64,000 nucleotides of DNA from Neobacillus sp. WH10 (GTDB lineage Bacteria; Bacillota; Bacilli; Bacillales; Cytobacillaceae): NCBI RefSeq assembly GCF_030123405.1, contig NZ_CP126110.1, forward strand, positions 1,550,001-1,614,000, written 5' to 3'. A program made the translations under genes and the position numbers. Below, in pieces: positions 25,880-34,648 of this stretch (the first letter of the stretch is position 1; every line of letters begins with the position of its first letter). A model generated the notes under the pieces. The model did not search any database, was not told where the DNA came from, and was given only the letters and a program-made list of their open reading frames with translations.

Positions 25880-27727
25880 ATGTGCGGAATCTCGGGCTGG
25901 GTTGATTTTGAACATCCTATAAGAAACGAAACAGAAACACTAAATAAAATGGTAAATACTTTGGCAAAAAGGGGCCCTGATGAAACCAACATCTGGTTGG
26001 ATACACATGTTGGTTTTGGCCATAAGAGGCTAATTGTTGTCGACCCTGAAGGGGGAAGGCAGCCCATGACCAAGCATAAAGAAGGTTATGATTACACCAT
26101 TTGCTACAACGGGGAATTATATAACACTGAAGATATCCGCAAAATACTCCATACTAAAGGATATTCCTTTAGAGGTCATTCTGATACAGAAGTCCTGTTA
26201 ACTGCCTATATAGAATGGGCGGAGGAGTGCGTGAATTATTTAAACGGTATCTACGCCTTTGCCATTTGGGATTGTAAAAGAGAACAACTCTTTATTGGAC
26301 GAGATCGTCTTGGGGTGAAACCACTATTTTTTACAGAACACAAGAAAGGAATTATCTTTTCTTCGGAGTTGAAGGCAATTCTTGCCCATCCGGAAATCAA
26401 GACAGAAATTGATCAAAAGGGACTTGCAGAAATTTTTGGGGCAGGGCCGTCAAGGGCTCCGGGGTCAGGTGTATTTAAAGGAATGAAAGAGCTTAGACCC
26501 GCCCATGCCCTCACATTCTCAAAAAATGGTTTGAGGATTTGGCGTTATTGGAATGTCAAAAGTGAAGAACATAAGGAGAGTGTGGAAGAAACAGCAGAAA
26601 AGGTGCGTTATTTAGTAACCGATGCTGTAATGAGACAGCTTGTTTCTGATGTACCCTTATGTACCTTCTTATCAGGAGGGCTTGATTCCAGTATTATCAC
26701 GGCCATAGCTGCAAAGGGTTTCAATGAACAGGGAAAAGGGCAGCTTCATACTTATTCAATTGATTATGAAGGAAATGACCAATATTTTGCTTCGAATGAA
26801 TTTCAGCCGGATGCTGACGAGAGATTCATTCAAATGATAATAGATGAATTTAATACCAAACATGATAACAAAACCATATCTCAACAACAGCTTGTAAATG
26901 ATTTGATAGAAGCAACACATGTCAGAGATTTTCCTGGAATGGCAGATGTGGATTCCTCGTTACTATGGTTTTGTAAAGAAATTAAAAAGGACTTCGTTGT
27001 CAGCCTTTCAGGAGAATGCGCCGATGAGATTTTTGGCGGATACCCATGGTTTCACCGTAAGCAAGATCTTGATCGGCCGGGTTTTCCGTGGATGCGATCA
27101 GTCGATGAAAGGCAAAGTTTATTAAAATCGCATTGGCAGAAAAAATTAAAGTTAAAAGATTATAGCGTGGAACAATATGCCCTAGCAATTGCTGAGACGC
27201 CTAAATTGGAAGGGGAAAGTTTAGCAGAGGCGAAGCGAAGAGAATTATTTTATATAAATATGACTTGGTTCATGACGACATTACTTGATCGAAAAGATCG
27301 AATGAGTATGGGGGCAAGTCTCGAAGTTAGGGTCCCATTTGCTGATCACCGTCTTGTGGAATACGTATGGAATATACCATGGGAGATGAAGATGTATCGA
27401 GGAAGGGAAAAAGGAATTCTTCGTAAAGCTTTTGAGGGGATCATCCCTGAGCAGGTTCTTTACCGAAAGAAAAGCCCTTATCCAAAAACACATAATCCGG
27501 AATATACATTGGCCATCAAAAAATGGATGAAGACAATTATACAAGATAAGTCCTCGATATTACATGAATTTTTTCAAAAGGAACGGTTAGAAAGGATCGT
27601 TGAGTCTGGAGGAAGTTCCTTTAAAGAGCCATGGTTTGGCCAGCTGATGTCAGGACCTCAATTATTGGCCTATCTTGTGCAGCTTCACACATGGTTTGAG
27701 GATTACACTATTAACATAGTGGATTAG
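25880..27727 (+). CDS. asnO: Asparagine synthetase, glutamine-hydrolysing
   Basis: 615 aa. N-terminal class II glutamine amidotransferase domain begins MCGISGW; the ATG at 25880 is chosen because Cys2 must become the N-terminal nucleophile after Met removal, ruling out the ATG at 25874. Amidotransferase signatures RGPDE, YNGELYN and GHSDTEVLL follow. The C-terminal synthetase domain has the pyrophosphate loop SGGLDSS at 265-271 and SLSGECADEIFGGYPW. Forms asparagine from aspartate, glutamine and ATP. Position next to yisN fits AsnO, the sporulation-linked paralogue in B. subtilis; AsnB/AsnH cannot be excluded by sequence alone. Confidence 0.9.
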   Translation: MCGISGWVDFEHPIRNETETLNKMVNTLAKRGPDETNIWLDTHVGFGHKRLIVVDPEGGRQPMTKHKEGYDYTICYNGELYNTEDIRKILHTKGYSFRGHSDTEVLLTAYIEWAEECVNYLNGIYAFAIWDCKREQLFIGRDRLGVKPLFFTEHKKGIIFSSELKAILAHPEIKTEIDQKGLAEIFGAGPSRAPGSGVFKGMKELRPAHALTFSKNGLRIWRYWNVKSEEHKESVEETAEKVRYLVTDAVMRQLVSDVPLCTFLSGGLDSSIITAIAAKGFNEQGKGQLHTYSIDYEGNDQYFASNEFQPDADERFIQMIIDEFNTKHDNKTISQQQLVNDLIEATHVRDFPGMADVDSSLLWFCKEIKKDFVVSLSGECADEIFGGYPWFHRKQDLDRPGFPWMRSVDERQSLLKSHWQKKLKLKDYSVEQYALAIAETPKLEGESLAEAKRRELFYINMTWFMTTLLDRKDRMSMGASLEVRVPFADHRLVEYVWNIPWEMKMYRGREKGILRKAFEGIIPEQVLYRKKSPYPKTHNPEYTLAIKKWMKTIIQDKSSILHEFFQKERLERIVESGGSSFKEPWFGQLMSGPQLLAYLVQLHTWFEDYTINIVD

Positions 27728-27817
27728 ATTCAAAACAACAATAGGATGGTACGATTTTATTATTAATTTCCAGATAATATTTGGAATAAAAACCTTATTA
27801 GATTAAAATAAGTATTG

Positions 27818-27846
27818 GGAAGAGGGACTTACCTCTTCCTTTTTTA
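27818..27846 (+). terminator. Terminator between asnO and the GH13-like gene
   Basis: Stem ggaagagg / cctcttcc with a 6-nt loop and six T residues, ending immediately before the ribosome site of the next gene. It could also act as a leader attenuator for that gene. Confidence 0.8.
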
Positions 27847-27859
27847 GAGGAGGATGGTT

Positions 27860-29386
27860 ATGAAAAAAATTACAGTCTTTTTAATTACGTTTTTACTATT
27901 ATCAGCACTTCCTGTACAAGCTGCTGTAGAAAAGAAAGATAGGCAGTGGCAGGATGAATCCGTGTATTCCATTATGATTGACCGCTTCAACAATGGGGAT
28001 ACAAAAAATGATATCGATGCGAATGCAAAAGATCCTTATGTCTATAATGGCGGTGATTTTCAAGGAATTATTGACAAATTAGATTACATACAAGATATGG
28101 GGTTTACAGCCATTCGTTTAACTCCAATCTTTGATAATTCTAAAAATGGGTATCATGGCTATTGGGTGAATGACTTTTATAAAGTGGACGAGCATTTTGG
28201 ATCCATTAAAACGTTCCAAAAGCTTGTAAAAGAAGCTCATAAGCGAAAAATGAAAGTGTTAATTGATTTTGTCACTAATAACACTGCAGCCAACCACCCT
28301 TGGGTAAATGATCCAAGCAAACAAGAATGGTTTCATAAAAAACAGGATATCAATGATTGGAATAATCAGGAGCAGGTTGAAAATGGCTGGGTCGATGGAC
28401 TGCCTGACTTAAATCAGGACAACCCTGAAGTTAAAAAATACTTAATTAATACTGCAAAATGGTGGATTAAAGAAACAGATGTGGATGGATATAGTCTGCC
28501 AGAGGTCAATCATGTTCCACTAAGCTTTTGGAATGATTTTTCAACGGAGATAAAGAAAGAGAAAAAGGACTTTTTTCTCTTAGGCGTTATGTCTGAAAAA
28601 ACGGCTATTGACTTGAATAAATATCATAATGCAGGAATTGATAGCTTATTTGATTACACCCAAAGTGAGAAATTAAGAAAGGCCTTTGAAACGACAAATC
28701 AACCTTTTAGTCCTCTTAACCCTGCTTTTGATAGTTCTCAAAAACCATCCGGGTTAACGGCGAATTTTTTTGATAATGAGTATACGGTAAGATTTACCAA
28801 AGATATTGTGGATCAGAGACAGTTCCCAGGTTCTCGGTGGAAAACGGCACTAACCTACGTTTATACGACTCCAGGAATTCCTATTTTTTATTATGGGACT
28901 GAAATTGCATTAAATGGAGGAGAAATTCCTGATAACCGTCGGCAAATGAATTTTCGTACGGAAAAAGAGCTAATTGACTATATTACCAAGCTTGCCGAGC
29001 AGCGAAACCAGCTTCCTTCCTTAACAAGAGGAAAAATGGAAGTGCTTTATGATAAAGGCGGAATGGTGGTTTATAAACGTGTCTATAAAGGGGAAACATC
29101 GGTTGTTGCGATAAACAATTCGACTAAATCACAAAAAGTTATTTTAACAGACGAGCAGTTAGCGGATGGCAAGGAGCTTCGTGGTTTACTCGGAGGAGAT
29201 CTTGTACGTAGTCGTGACCATCAATATATTCTTATCACTGACCGTGATAATTCTGAGATATATGTATTGACAGAAAAAAGTGGAATAAATATTTCACACA
29301 TTGCTTCGTTAATCACTGTTCTCATCTTGGTGTTTATCTTCCTTTTCTTGATCATTAAGAGAAGTAAAAATAAAGTGATAGAATAA
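27860..29386 (+). CDS. Membrane-anchored GH13 alpha-amylase-like protein lacking the catalytic triad
   Basis: 508 aa with an N-terminal signal peptide (cleavage likely after VQAA), a GH13 (beta/alpha)8 domain, and a C-terminal membrane helix near residues 476-498 followed by a basic tail, so the domain faces outside. All three GH13 catalytic positions are changed: the nucleophile Asp of GFRLD reads GYSLP (P214), the acid/base Glu of LLGE reads LLGV (V243), and the stabiliser of NHD reads NEY (Y308, His also lost). The arginine two residues before the nucleophile is Ser, and region I reads DFVTNN instead of DVVxNH. Fold landmarks and H218 remain. B. megaterium-type amylases with an aberrant triad (BmaN1 group) are known; this one is more degenerate. 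Likely a glucan-binding or regulatory pseudoenzyme. ATG at 27860 follows AGGAGG. Confidence 0.85.
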   Translation: MKKITVFLITFLLLSALPVQAAVEKKDRQWQDESVYSIMIDRFNNGDTKNDIDANAKDPYVYNGGDFQGIIDKLDYIQDMGFTAIRLTPIFDNSKNGYHGYWVNDFYKVDEHFGSIKTFQKLVKEAHKRKMKVLIDFVTNNTAANHPWVNDPSKQEWFHKKQDINDWNNQEQVENGWVDGLPDLNQDNPEVKKYLINTAKWWIKETDVDGYSLPEVNHVPLSFWNDFSTEIKKEKKDFFLLGVMSEKTAIDLNKYHNAGIDSLFDYTQSEKLRKAFETTNQPFSPLNPAFDSSQKPSGLTANFFDNEYTVRFTKDIVDQRQFPGSRWKTALTYVYTTPGIPIFYYGTEIALNGGEIPDNRRQMNFRTEKELIDYITKLAEQRNQLPSLTRGKMEVLYDKGGMVVYKRVYKGETSVVAINNSTKSQKVILTDEQLADGKELRGLLGGDLVRSRDHQYILITDRDNSEIYVLTEKSGINISHIASLITVLILVFIFLFLIIKRSKNKVIE

Positions 29387-29390
29387 TACA

Positions 29391-29426
29391 GCGCATCGGC
29401 GGAGGTTCTGCCGATGCGTTGTTTTT
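29391..29426. terminator. Bidirectional terminator after the GH13-like gene
   Basis: Stem cgcatcggc / gccgatgcg with T residues on the plus side; shared with the convergent SDR gene. Confidence 0.85.
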
Positions 29427-30297
29427 ACCCATTAACAATTGTCCCGCCATTTACGTGGATCATTTGACCGCTAACATATGTAGAGTCATCCGATGCTAAG
29501 AAAACATAGGCAGGTGCAAGTTCAAACGGCTGTCCGGCTCTTCCCATTGGGGTAGTTGATCCGAAAGTAGCTACCTTATCAGCGGTAAATGTCGATGGGA
29601 TTAACGGAGTCCAAATAGGTCCCGGTGCTACACCATTAACACGAATTTCCTGTAGTGTGAGTGATTTTGCCAACGAACGTGTAAAGGAAACAATTGCTCC
29701 TTTTGATGCGGAGTAATCAAGTAATTGTTCATTACCTTCGTAAGCTGTAATTGAAGTGGTATTAATAATGGAAGCTCCTTTCTTTAAATAAGGCAGGGCC
29801 ATTTTTGTCATATAAAAATAGGAGAAAATATTGGTTCGAAATGTTTTTTCCAGCTGAGCGGATGTAATGTTCAGTAGACTTTGCTGTGGATGCTGCTCCG
29901 CTGCATTGTTTACAAGGATATCAAGCTTACTAAATTGAGCAATGGTTTTATGAACAATCTCCTTACAAAAGTCTTCATTTCCGATATCACCCGCAAAAAG
30001 GAGACAGCTGCGTCCTTCGGCTTCGATAAGCTTCTTTGTTTCCTCGGCATCTTGATCTTCTTCTAAATATACAACTACAACATCCGCACCCTCTTTGGCA
30101 AAATAAATAGCAACTGATTTTCCAATTCCACTATCGCCACCAGTAATAATGGCCGTTTTACCAGTTAATTTTCCCCCAGCCCTATAATTGGGGTCAACAG
30201 AAATTGGAAGAGGATTCATTTCATTTTCCACACCGGGCTGATGATTCTGATGCTGTGGTGGGAATGTCTGCTTTTGTTTCTTTTGATTGTTGCTCAT
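29425..30297 (-). CDS. yhxD: Short-chain dehydrogenase/reductase (YhxD/YhdF type)
   Basis: 290 aa. NAD(P)-binding TGGDSGIGKS, NNAAEQ, and catalytic Ser and Tyr-x3-Lys (INTTSIT, YSASKG) are all present. A 40-residue, Gln/Pro/His-rich N-terminal extension and the C-terminal SGQMIHVNGGTIVNG match the stress-associated SDR group YhxD/YhdF/YdaD of Bacillus. Ribosome site GGAGG-like upstream of the ATG at 30297. Probably an oxidoreductase on small alcohols or sugars; substrate unknown. In B. subtilis yhxD sits next to comK, here it does not, so the exact orthologue is uncertain. Confidence 0.8.
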   Translation of the reverse strand: MSNNQKKQKQTFPPQHQNHQPGVENEMNPLPISVDPNYRAGGKLTGKTAIITGGDSGIGKSVAIYFAKEGADVVVVYLEEDQDAEETKKLIEAEGRSCLLFAGDIGNEDFCKEIVHKTIAQFSKLDILVNNAAEQHPQQSLLNITSAQLEKTFRTNIFSYFYMTKMALPYLKKGASIINTTSITAYEGNEQLLDYSASKGAIVSFTRSLAKSLTLQEIRVNGVAPGPIWTPLIPSTFTADKVATFGSTTPMGRAGQPFELAPAYVFLASDDSTYVSGQMIHVNGGTIVNG

Positions 30298-30360
30298 TTA
30301 CTAAAACCTCCGTGACTTTATTCATTTGTTAGTTTTAGATAAATGAGTCAAATTATGAAT

Positions 30361-30395
30361 AAAAAAGGCATTAAGGATCATCGTCCTTATGCCTT
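30361..30395 (-). terminator. Terminator of yajQ
   Basis: Minus strand: stem aaggcataagga / tccttaatgcctt (one bulge) followed by six T residues. Confidence 0.85.
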
Positions 30396-30400
30396 GTTTA

Positions 30401-30892
30401 TTATCGATAATTGATGAATTGAACATCGATGCTAAGGTCTGCTTCACGTATCAAAGAGATAATTTTTTGCAAATCATCTCGGCTCTTACCGCTGACACGG
30501 ACTTGATCGTCCTGCACCTGACTTTTCACTTTAACACCACTATTTTTAATAATCGTATTAATTTTTTTGGCATTATCTTTATCGATCCCTTGGGCAATTT
30601 TAGCTCTTTGACGAACTGTGCCTCCTGATGCTTTTTCAATTTTTCCATAATCAAGATTTTTAACGGGAACGCCTCTTTTGAATAATTTGCCAAACAATAC
30701 ATCCTTTAATTGATCCAATTTATATTCGTCATCAGAGATGAGGACAAGTTCCTCTTTATCAAGTGAAACTTCACTTTTACTTCCTTTAAAATCGTAGCGT
30801 GTTCCAATTTCTTTCATAGTTTGCGTAATCGCATTAGTGACTTCAGAAAAGTCAACTTTGGATACAATATCAAATGAGCTATCTTTCGACAT
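30401..30892 (-). CDS. yajQ: YajQ family cyclic-di-GMP/nucleotide-binding protein
   Basis: 163 aa covering both ferredoxin-like subdomains of YajQ (MSKDSSFDIVSKVDFSEVTNAI; IGTRYDFKGSKSEV; VRVSGKSRDDLQKII; C-terminal LSIDVQFINYR). Proteins of this family bind RNA or cyclic dinucleotides in other bacteria. Equivalent to B. subtilis yitK and divergent from yitL as there. Confidence 0.93.
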   Translation of the reverse strand: MSKDSSFDIVSKVDFSEVTNAITQTMKEIGTRYDFKGSKSEVSLDKEELVLISDDEYKLDQLKDVLFGKLFKRGVPVKNLDYGKIEKASGGTVRQRAKIAQGIDKDNAKKINTIIKNSGVKVKSQVQDDQVRVSGKSRDDLQKIISLIREADLSIDVQFINYR

Positions 30893-30992
30893 ACCATTAC
30901 CTCCATTTTTTACTTATTAGTAGGGTACGTCCCCCTGCAAAAGTTTCCCTTTATGGCTATATTATAGTAAAATATAGCAGTTCAAACAAGAA

Positions 30993-31117
30993 GAGAAAGC
31001 GGAAGCGCCTTCGGAACAAGCACAGCCTGTTCCTGCGGAGATTACTCGAAGAAGCTTTCCTTAGTGTTCAGGGGCTTATGACCCAATCTTCTAGTGCAGA
31101 AGCTAGACAGTAATCAA
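30993..31117 (+). repeat. Interspersed repeat, family A, copy 1
   Basis: Begins AGAAAGCGGAAGCGCC and ends GCTAGACAGTAATCAA, the hallmark ends of this family. Lies between yajQ and yitL and accounts for most of that 288-nt gap; an open frame across it (30874-31113) is not considered a gene. Confidence 0.75.
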
Positions 31118-31180
31118 TTATAAAAAAAGCTTTTAAAAATTTTTGGGAAAATCTCCGAAAAAAGAAAAGGGGAGTTATAT

Positions 31181-32044
31181 ATGTCGCTTAAAGAACTTAT
31201 AGGTCAAACAACTACTCTTACTGTTGCACGAATAGCTGATTTTGGCTATTTTTTAACAGATGGAAATGAAGATGTTTTGCTCCATATTAATCAAGCACAA
31301 CAAGAATTAACAGAAGGTGATCAAATCGAAGTCTTCTTATATGTGGATTCACAAGGGAGAATCTCCGCTTCGATGACAATACCAGAAATTTCTGTTGGAA
31401 GTTATGGATGGGTTAAGGTTACTGATACGAACCCGAAAATAGGCGTTTTTTTAAATATTGGACTGCCGAAAGATATTTTGTTGGGTGCAGATGACCTTCC
31501 TGCCCATCATTCAGTTTGGCCGAATCCAGGGGATTTAATCTATATTACTTTAAGAGTAAATCGCAATAATCTTATTTATGCAAAGCTGGCGAGTGATCAA
31601 GTTATTCAATCCATTTCAGTCAAAGCAACTAGAAAAGATTTTAACAAAAATGTACAAGGACATATTTACCGGACAGCCAAGGTGGGAAGCTGGGTTTATA
31701 CGATTGAAGGCTTTAAAGGATTTATTCATGAATCACAGCGCGGGAAAGAGCCCCGTTTAGGCGAAAAAATAGAAGGGCGGGTTATTGACGTCAAGGAAGA
31801 TGGAACGATAAACGTTTCCTTGCTTGCAAGAAAAGAGGAATCACAAGATCTGGATGCAGCTAGAATTTACGAGTATTTAATGAGTAGAAATGGTGCAATG
31901 CCGTATAGCGATAAAAGTATGTCCGAGGATATTCAAGAACGATTTGGCTTAAGTAAAGGGGCATTTAAACGTGCTCTCGGAAAGCTTATGAAAGAAGGTA
32001 AAGTATATCAAGAAGGCAGCTGGACATATGAGAAAAAAGATTAA
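31181..32044 (+). CDS. yitL: S1 RNA-binding domain protein YitL (CvfB family)
   Basis: 287 aa with three S1-like OB domains followed by a C-terminal winged-helix domain (YEYLMSRNGAMPYSDKSMSEDIQERFGLSKGAFKRALGKLMKEGKV), the CvfB architecture. Family members bind RNA and affect virulence or stress regulators in staphylococci. Ribosome site AAAAGGGGAG upstream of ATG. Confidence 0.9.
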   Translation: MSLKELIGQTTTLTVARIADFGYFLTDGNEDVLLHINQAQQELTEGDQIEVFLYVDSQGRISASMTIPEISVGSYGWVKVTDTNPKIGVFLNIGLPKDILLGADDLPAHHSVWPNPGDLIYITLRVNRNNLIYAKLASDQVIQSISVKATRKDFNKNVQGHIYRTAKVGSWVYTIEGFKGFIHESQRGKEPRLGEKIEGRVIDVKEDGTINVSLLARKEESQDLDAARIYEYLMSRNGAMPYSDKSMSEDIQERFGLSKGAFKRALGKLMKEGKVYQEGSWTYEKKD

Positions 32045-32116
32045 CGAATTTGTTACATACTCTTTTTCATTATGATTACAATAAAGATTGCAAGGAATAT
32101 TGAAAGGAGTACAAAT

Positions 32117-32248
32117 ATGTCACACACTACTGATAATGATAAAAAAGCAAAAGACAATAATGCTCTTCACCACGAAAAGAATATGATGCGTGAAAAAAAT
32201 CGTCAGGCAGGGAAAAATCAATACTCAAAGAAAACTGATCATAAATAA
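32117..32248 (+). CDS. Small hydrophilic protein, 43 aa (DUF3941-like)
   Basis: Translation runs MSHTTDNDKKAKDNNALHH and ends KKTDHK; ribosome site AAAGGAG 7 nt upstream of the ATG and a strong terminator directly behind. Nearly every residue is charged or polar, typical of the small DUF3941-type proteins of bacilli. Function unknown; small basic proteins of this kind are often spore-associated, but nothing here proves it. Confidence 0.75.
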   Translation: MSHTTDNDKKAKDNNALHHEKNMMREKNRQAGKNQYSKKTDHK

Positions 32249-32250
32249 TA

Positions 32251-32292
32251 AGAGTGAGGTGCCTGACTAAACTGGCACCTCACTCTTTATTA
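32251..32292. terminator. Strong bidirectional terminator
   Basis: Thirteen-base arms agagtgaggtgcc / ggcacctcactct with a 10-nt loop, between the small protein gene and degV. Confidence 0.93.
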
Positions 32293-32300
32293 ATAATTAT

Positions 32301-33161
32301 TTATGATGACAGTTGGTTTAAAAAGAATATGGAAATAGTCCCCGGACCTGTATGAGCCCCAATAGCTGAGCCAATCGAAGAGATATAAACCTCTTTAGGA
32401 TGAAACTCTTCTTCTATCATCGCTTTAACTTCCAGTGCTGATCCTTCATTATCAGCATGGCTGATCCCAATTACTTGCTCCTGTATATTTGACCCACGTT
32501 CATTCATGATTTCGATTAGCCGGCGGTATACTTTCTTTTTTCCTCTGATTTTCTCAATCGGAACGAGTTTCCCGTCTTCCATGTTTAGGATGGGCTTAAT
32601 ATTTAATAATCCACCCAAAAATGCGGAAGCTTTAGAAACCCTGCCGCCTTTTGCTAAATAATCTAAATCCTCAACTGTAAAAATATGCTCCATATGCTGG
32701 CTTCTAAACAGAACATCTTCTAAGATCTTTTCTTTTGCCGTATTATTTGAAGCGAGCCTAGCAGCTTCTTGAACGACAAGGCCAAATCCTAGCGAAGCAC
32801 ATTTCGTATCCACAATCGTTAATTGAAAGTTTGGATATTTTTCCTTCACTTGGTCAAGAATCATAACAGCGGTTGAATATGTACCGGATAACTCAGAAGA
32901 AAAGGCAATGTAGATTCCATCTTCATTCTTTTCCGCCATTTCTGTAAAAACTTCTTCAAACAAAAGGGGAGAGGCTTGAGATGTTTTTGGAACAACACCA
33001 CTGCGGATGGCATCATAGACAGTTTTCGGATCAATCGTTTTAACATCTTCATATTCTTGTTCATTAATTTCAACCTTCAAGGGAATTAAGTAAACATGCT
33101 TTTCTTCATAAAAACTTTTGGGTAAATCGCATGCGCTGTCAGCGAGTATTTTTACCGGCAT
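32301..33161 (-). CDS. yitS: DegV family fatty acid-binding protein (YitS position)
   Basis: 286 aa. DegV fold with N-terminal KILADSACDLP, fatty-acid carboxylate contacts in TSQASP and SSELSGTYSTA, and GHxGPG-like GAHTGPGTISIFF at the end. Such proteins are FakB-type carriers that present exogenous fatty acid to FakA kinase for phospholipid synthesis. ATG at 33161 follows CAGGTGAG; the in-frame GTG at 33170 lies in that site. Divergent from yitT, as expected from B. subtilis. Confidence 0.9.
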   Translation of the reverse strand: MPVKILADSACDLPKSFYEEKHVYLIPLKVEINEQEYEDVKTIDPKTVYDAIRSGVVPKTSQASPLLFEEVFTEMAEKNEDGIYIAFSSELSGTYSTAVMILDQVKEKYPNFQLTIVDTKCASLGFGLVVQEAARLASNNTAKEKILEDVLFRSQHMEHIFTVEDLDYLAKGGRVSKASAFLGGLLNIKPILNMEDGKLVPIEKIRGKKKVYRRLIEIMNERGSNIQEQVIGISHADNEGSALEVKAMIEEEFHPKEVYISSIGSAIGAHTGPGTISIFFLNQLSS

Positions 33162-33262
33162 GAAGCTCACCTGCTTTCACAACTTATATCTATAATTTCA
33201 GTTTATCGGTTTAGACTTAAAAATACAATTACCTAATTGGAGATTTAAAAGGAGGAATACAA

Positions 33263-34105
33263 ATGATTTGGCTCCAAACGAAAAAAATATTTATTGTTAT
33301 AGTCGGTGCATTATTAAATGCGATTGCCATGAATTTTTTTCTCATCCCAGCGAATGTTTATTCGAGTGGTTTTACAGGAATTGCGCAACTACTTTCGAAG
33401 GTTATAAGTGATTATACACCAATTCATGTATCGATGGGTTTTTTATTACTTGTGCTCAATATTCCGGTAGCAATACTCGGATGGAAAAAAGTAGGTAAAT
33501 CTTTTACACTTTATAGTTTTATAAGTGTTGTACTTTCGTCTTTATTTCTGACAATAATTCCAGTCTACAAATTCTCACATGATATTTTACTTAATGCTGT
33601 ATTTGGTGGTGTTATTCAAGCAATTGGGGTTGGAATTACCTTGAAATGGGGAGCTTCTACTGGTGGAGTCGATATTATCGCTATGGTTTTATCGAGGATG
33701 AAAGACAAACCTGTAGGACCGTATATGTTTGTATTAAATGGAATCATCGTTATGACTGCTGGTTTTCTTTATGGTTGGGAGAAAGCACTCTATACACTCG
33801 TTACTTTATACACCTCGACAAGAGTGATTGATGCAATCCATACAAGGCATGCAAAGCTGACAGCGATGATTATCACAAAAAAAGCCGAGGAGCTAAAAAA
33901 AGCAATTCATGCTTCACTTGTTCGTGGCATCACCATGATTCCCGCAAAAGGGGCATTTTCTAATGAAACAAAAGATATGCTGATGATTGTCATTACCCGT
34001 TATGAATTATATTATTTAGAACGAATCATTAAAGAAGTGGATCCCAAAGCCTTTACGAATATTGTCCAGACTACAGCGGTCTATGGATTTTTTCGAAGAG
34101 ATTAA
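33263..34105 (+). CDS. yitT: YitT family membrane protein
   Basis: 280 aa: five or six N-terminal membrane helices (including GALLNAIAMNFFLIPANVYSSGFTGIAQLL and LKWGASTGGVDIIAMVL, the YitT signature) followed by a C-terminal DUF2179 domain (RGITMIPAKGAFSNETKDMLMIVITRYE). DUF2179 resembles PII-like ligand-binding folds. Transported or sensed substrate unknown. Confidence 0.92.
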   Translation: MIWLQTKKIFIVIVGALLNAIAMNFFLIPANVYSSGFTGIAQLLSKVISDYTPIHVSMGFLLLVLNIPVAILGWKKVGKSFTLYSFISVVLSSLFLTIIPVYKFSHDILLNAVFGGVIQAIGVGITLKWGASTGGVDIIAMVLSRMKDKPVGPYMFVLNGIIVMTAGFLYGWEKALYTLVTLYTSTRVIDAIHTRHAKLTAMIITKKAEELKKAIHASLVRGITMIPAKGAFSNETKDMLMIVITRYELYYLERIIKEVDPKAFTNIVQTTAVYGFFRRD

Positions 34106-34110
34106 AAAAG

Positions 34111-34147
34111 AAAAGCGGAAGCGCCATAAAATTGCGCTTCCGCTTTT
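34111..34147. terminator. Hairpin after yitT; minimal copy of repeat family A
   Basis: Fourteen-base arms aaaagcggaagcgc / gcgcttccgctttt with a 9-nt loop. It serves as a terminator for both yitT and the convergent small genes, and its arms are the AAGCGGAAGCGC head of repeat family A, showing the family contributing transcription stops. Confidence 0.85.
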
Positions 34148-34157
34148 CTATTTACAC

Positions 34158-34343
34158 CTATTGAATTTGATCAAGCTCTTGTTGCATCTGTTGGAGCTGG
34201 GCTTGCTCTGCTGCAGTCGAGTTTGCAAATGCAGAACTTAGTGCATTTTTTGCTTTTGCGACTACAGGACCAAGATCATTTGGGTTAGCAGACTTCGCCA
34301 TTTCCACAAATCTCCGTGCTTCCTGGAATAATTGGTTTCCCAT
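34158..34343 (-). CDS. Small DUF3813-like protein, 61 aa
   Basis: Starts MGNQLFQEARRFVEMAKSAN and ends in a glutamine-rich helix; entirely helical and soluble, similar to DUF3813 proteins of bacilli found by the yitT/yitU genes. ATG at 34343 follows GGAGGAA with good spacing. Starts one base after the stop of the upstream 50-aa gene, so the two form a small operon. Confidence 0.75.
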   Translation of the reverse strand: MGNQLFQEARRFVEMAKSANPNDLGPVVAKAKNALSSAFANSTAAEQAQLQQMQQELDQIQ

Positions 34344-34344
34344 G

Positions 34345-34497
34345 TTAAATTCCTCCAAGCGAGGAGTCGTGCACATTGGCCATTTTCTGAGCTTCCGCTT
34401 CAGCGTAGGTCATGTGATAAGGAATCCGTTCGGAATGCTTGTTAATGGAATCCTTTCCTTGCTGGACAAAGCGTTTCGATTTGTTTGATTTACCCAT
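34345..34497 (-). CDS. Small hypothetical protein, 50 aa
   Basis: Starts MGKSNKSKRFVQQGKDSINK, with a central HSERIPYHMTYAEAEAQKMANVH and ends SSLGGI. Ribosome site GGAGGG 6 nt upstream of the ATG at 34497. Basic N-terminus, no membrane segment. Coupled to the DUF3813-like gene downstream (stop and next ATG one base apart). I do not recognise a family. Confidence 0.65.
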   Translation of the reverse strand: MGKSNKSKRFVQQGKDSINKHSERIPYHMTYAEAEAQKMANVHDSSLGGI

Positions 34498-34648
34498 TCG
34501 AATCCCTCCAATATGCTAAAAAGCTCATTTTGAAACAGCAGTGCTGCCTCAAAAAATAGTATGCTCTAAAAAGGGGTGTTCAATTAGGTAACAATGGCGA
34601 AAACAAGTGATTATTTTATCCCGCATTAGCGGGCAGTACGACCAGGTT

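Noticed and set aside
29425..30297. SDR as a product of the comK-yhxD synteny block
   Set aside because: The sequence fits YhxD/YhdF, but it lies 23 kb from comK here, so position cannot be used to pick the exact orthologue.
30874..31113. 79-aa open frame between yajQ and yitL
   Set aside because: Runs through a family A repeat and the yajQ promoter region, with no ribosome site; considered chance.
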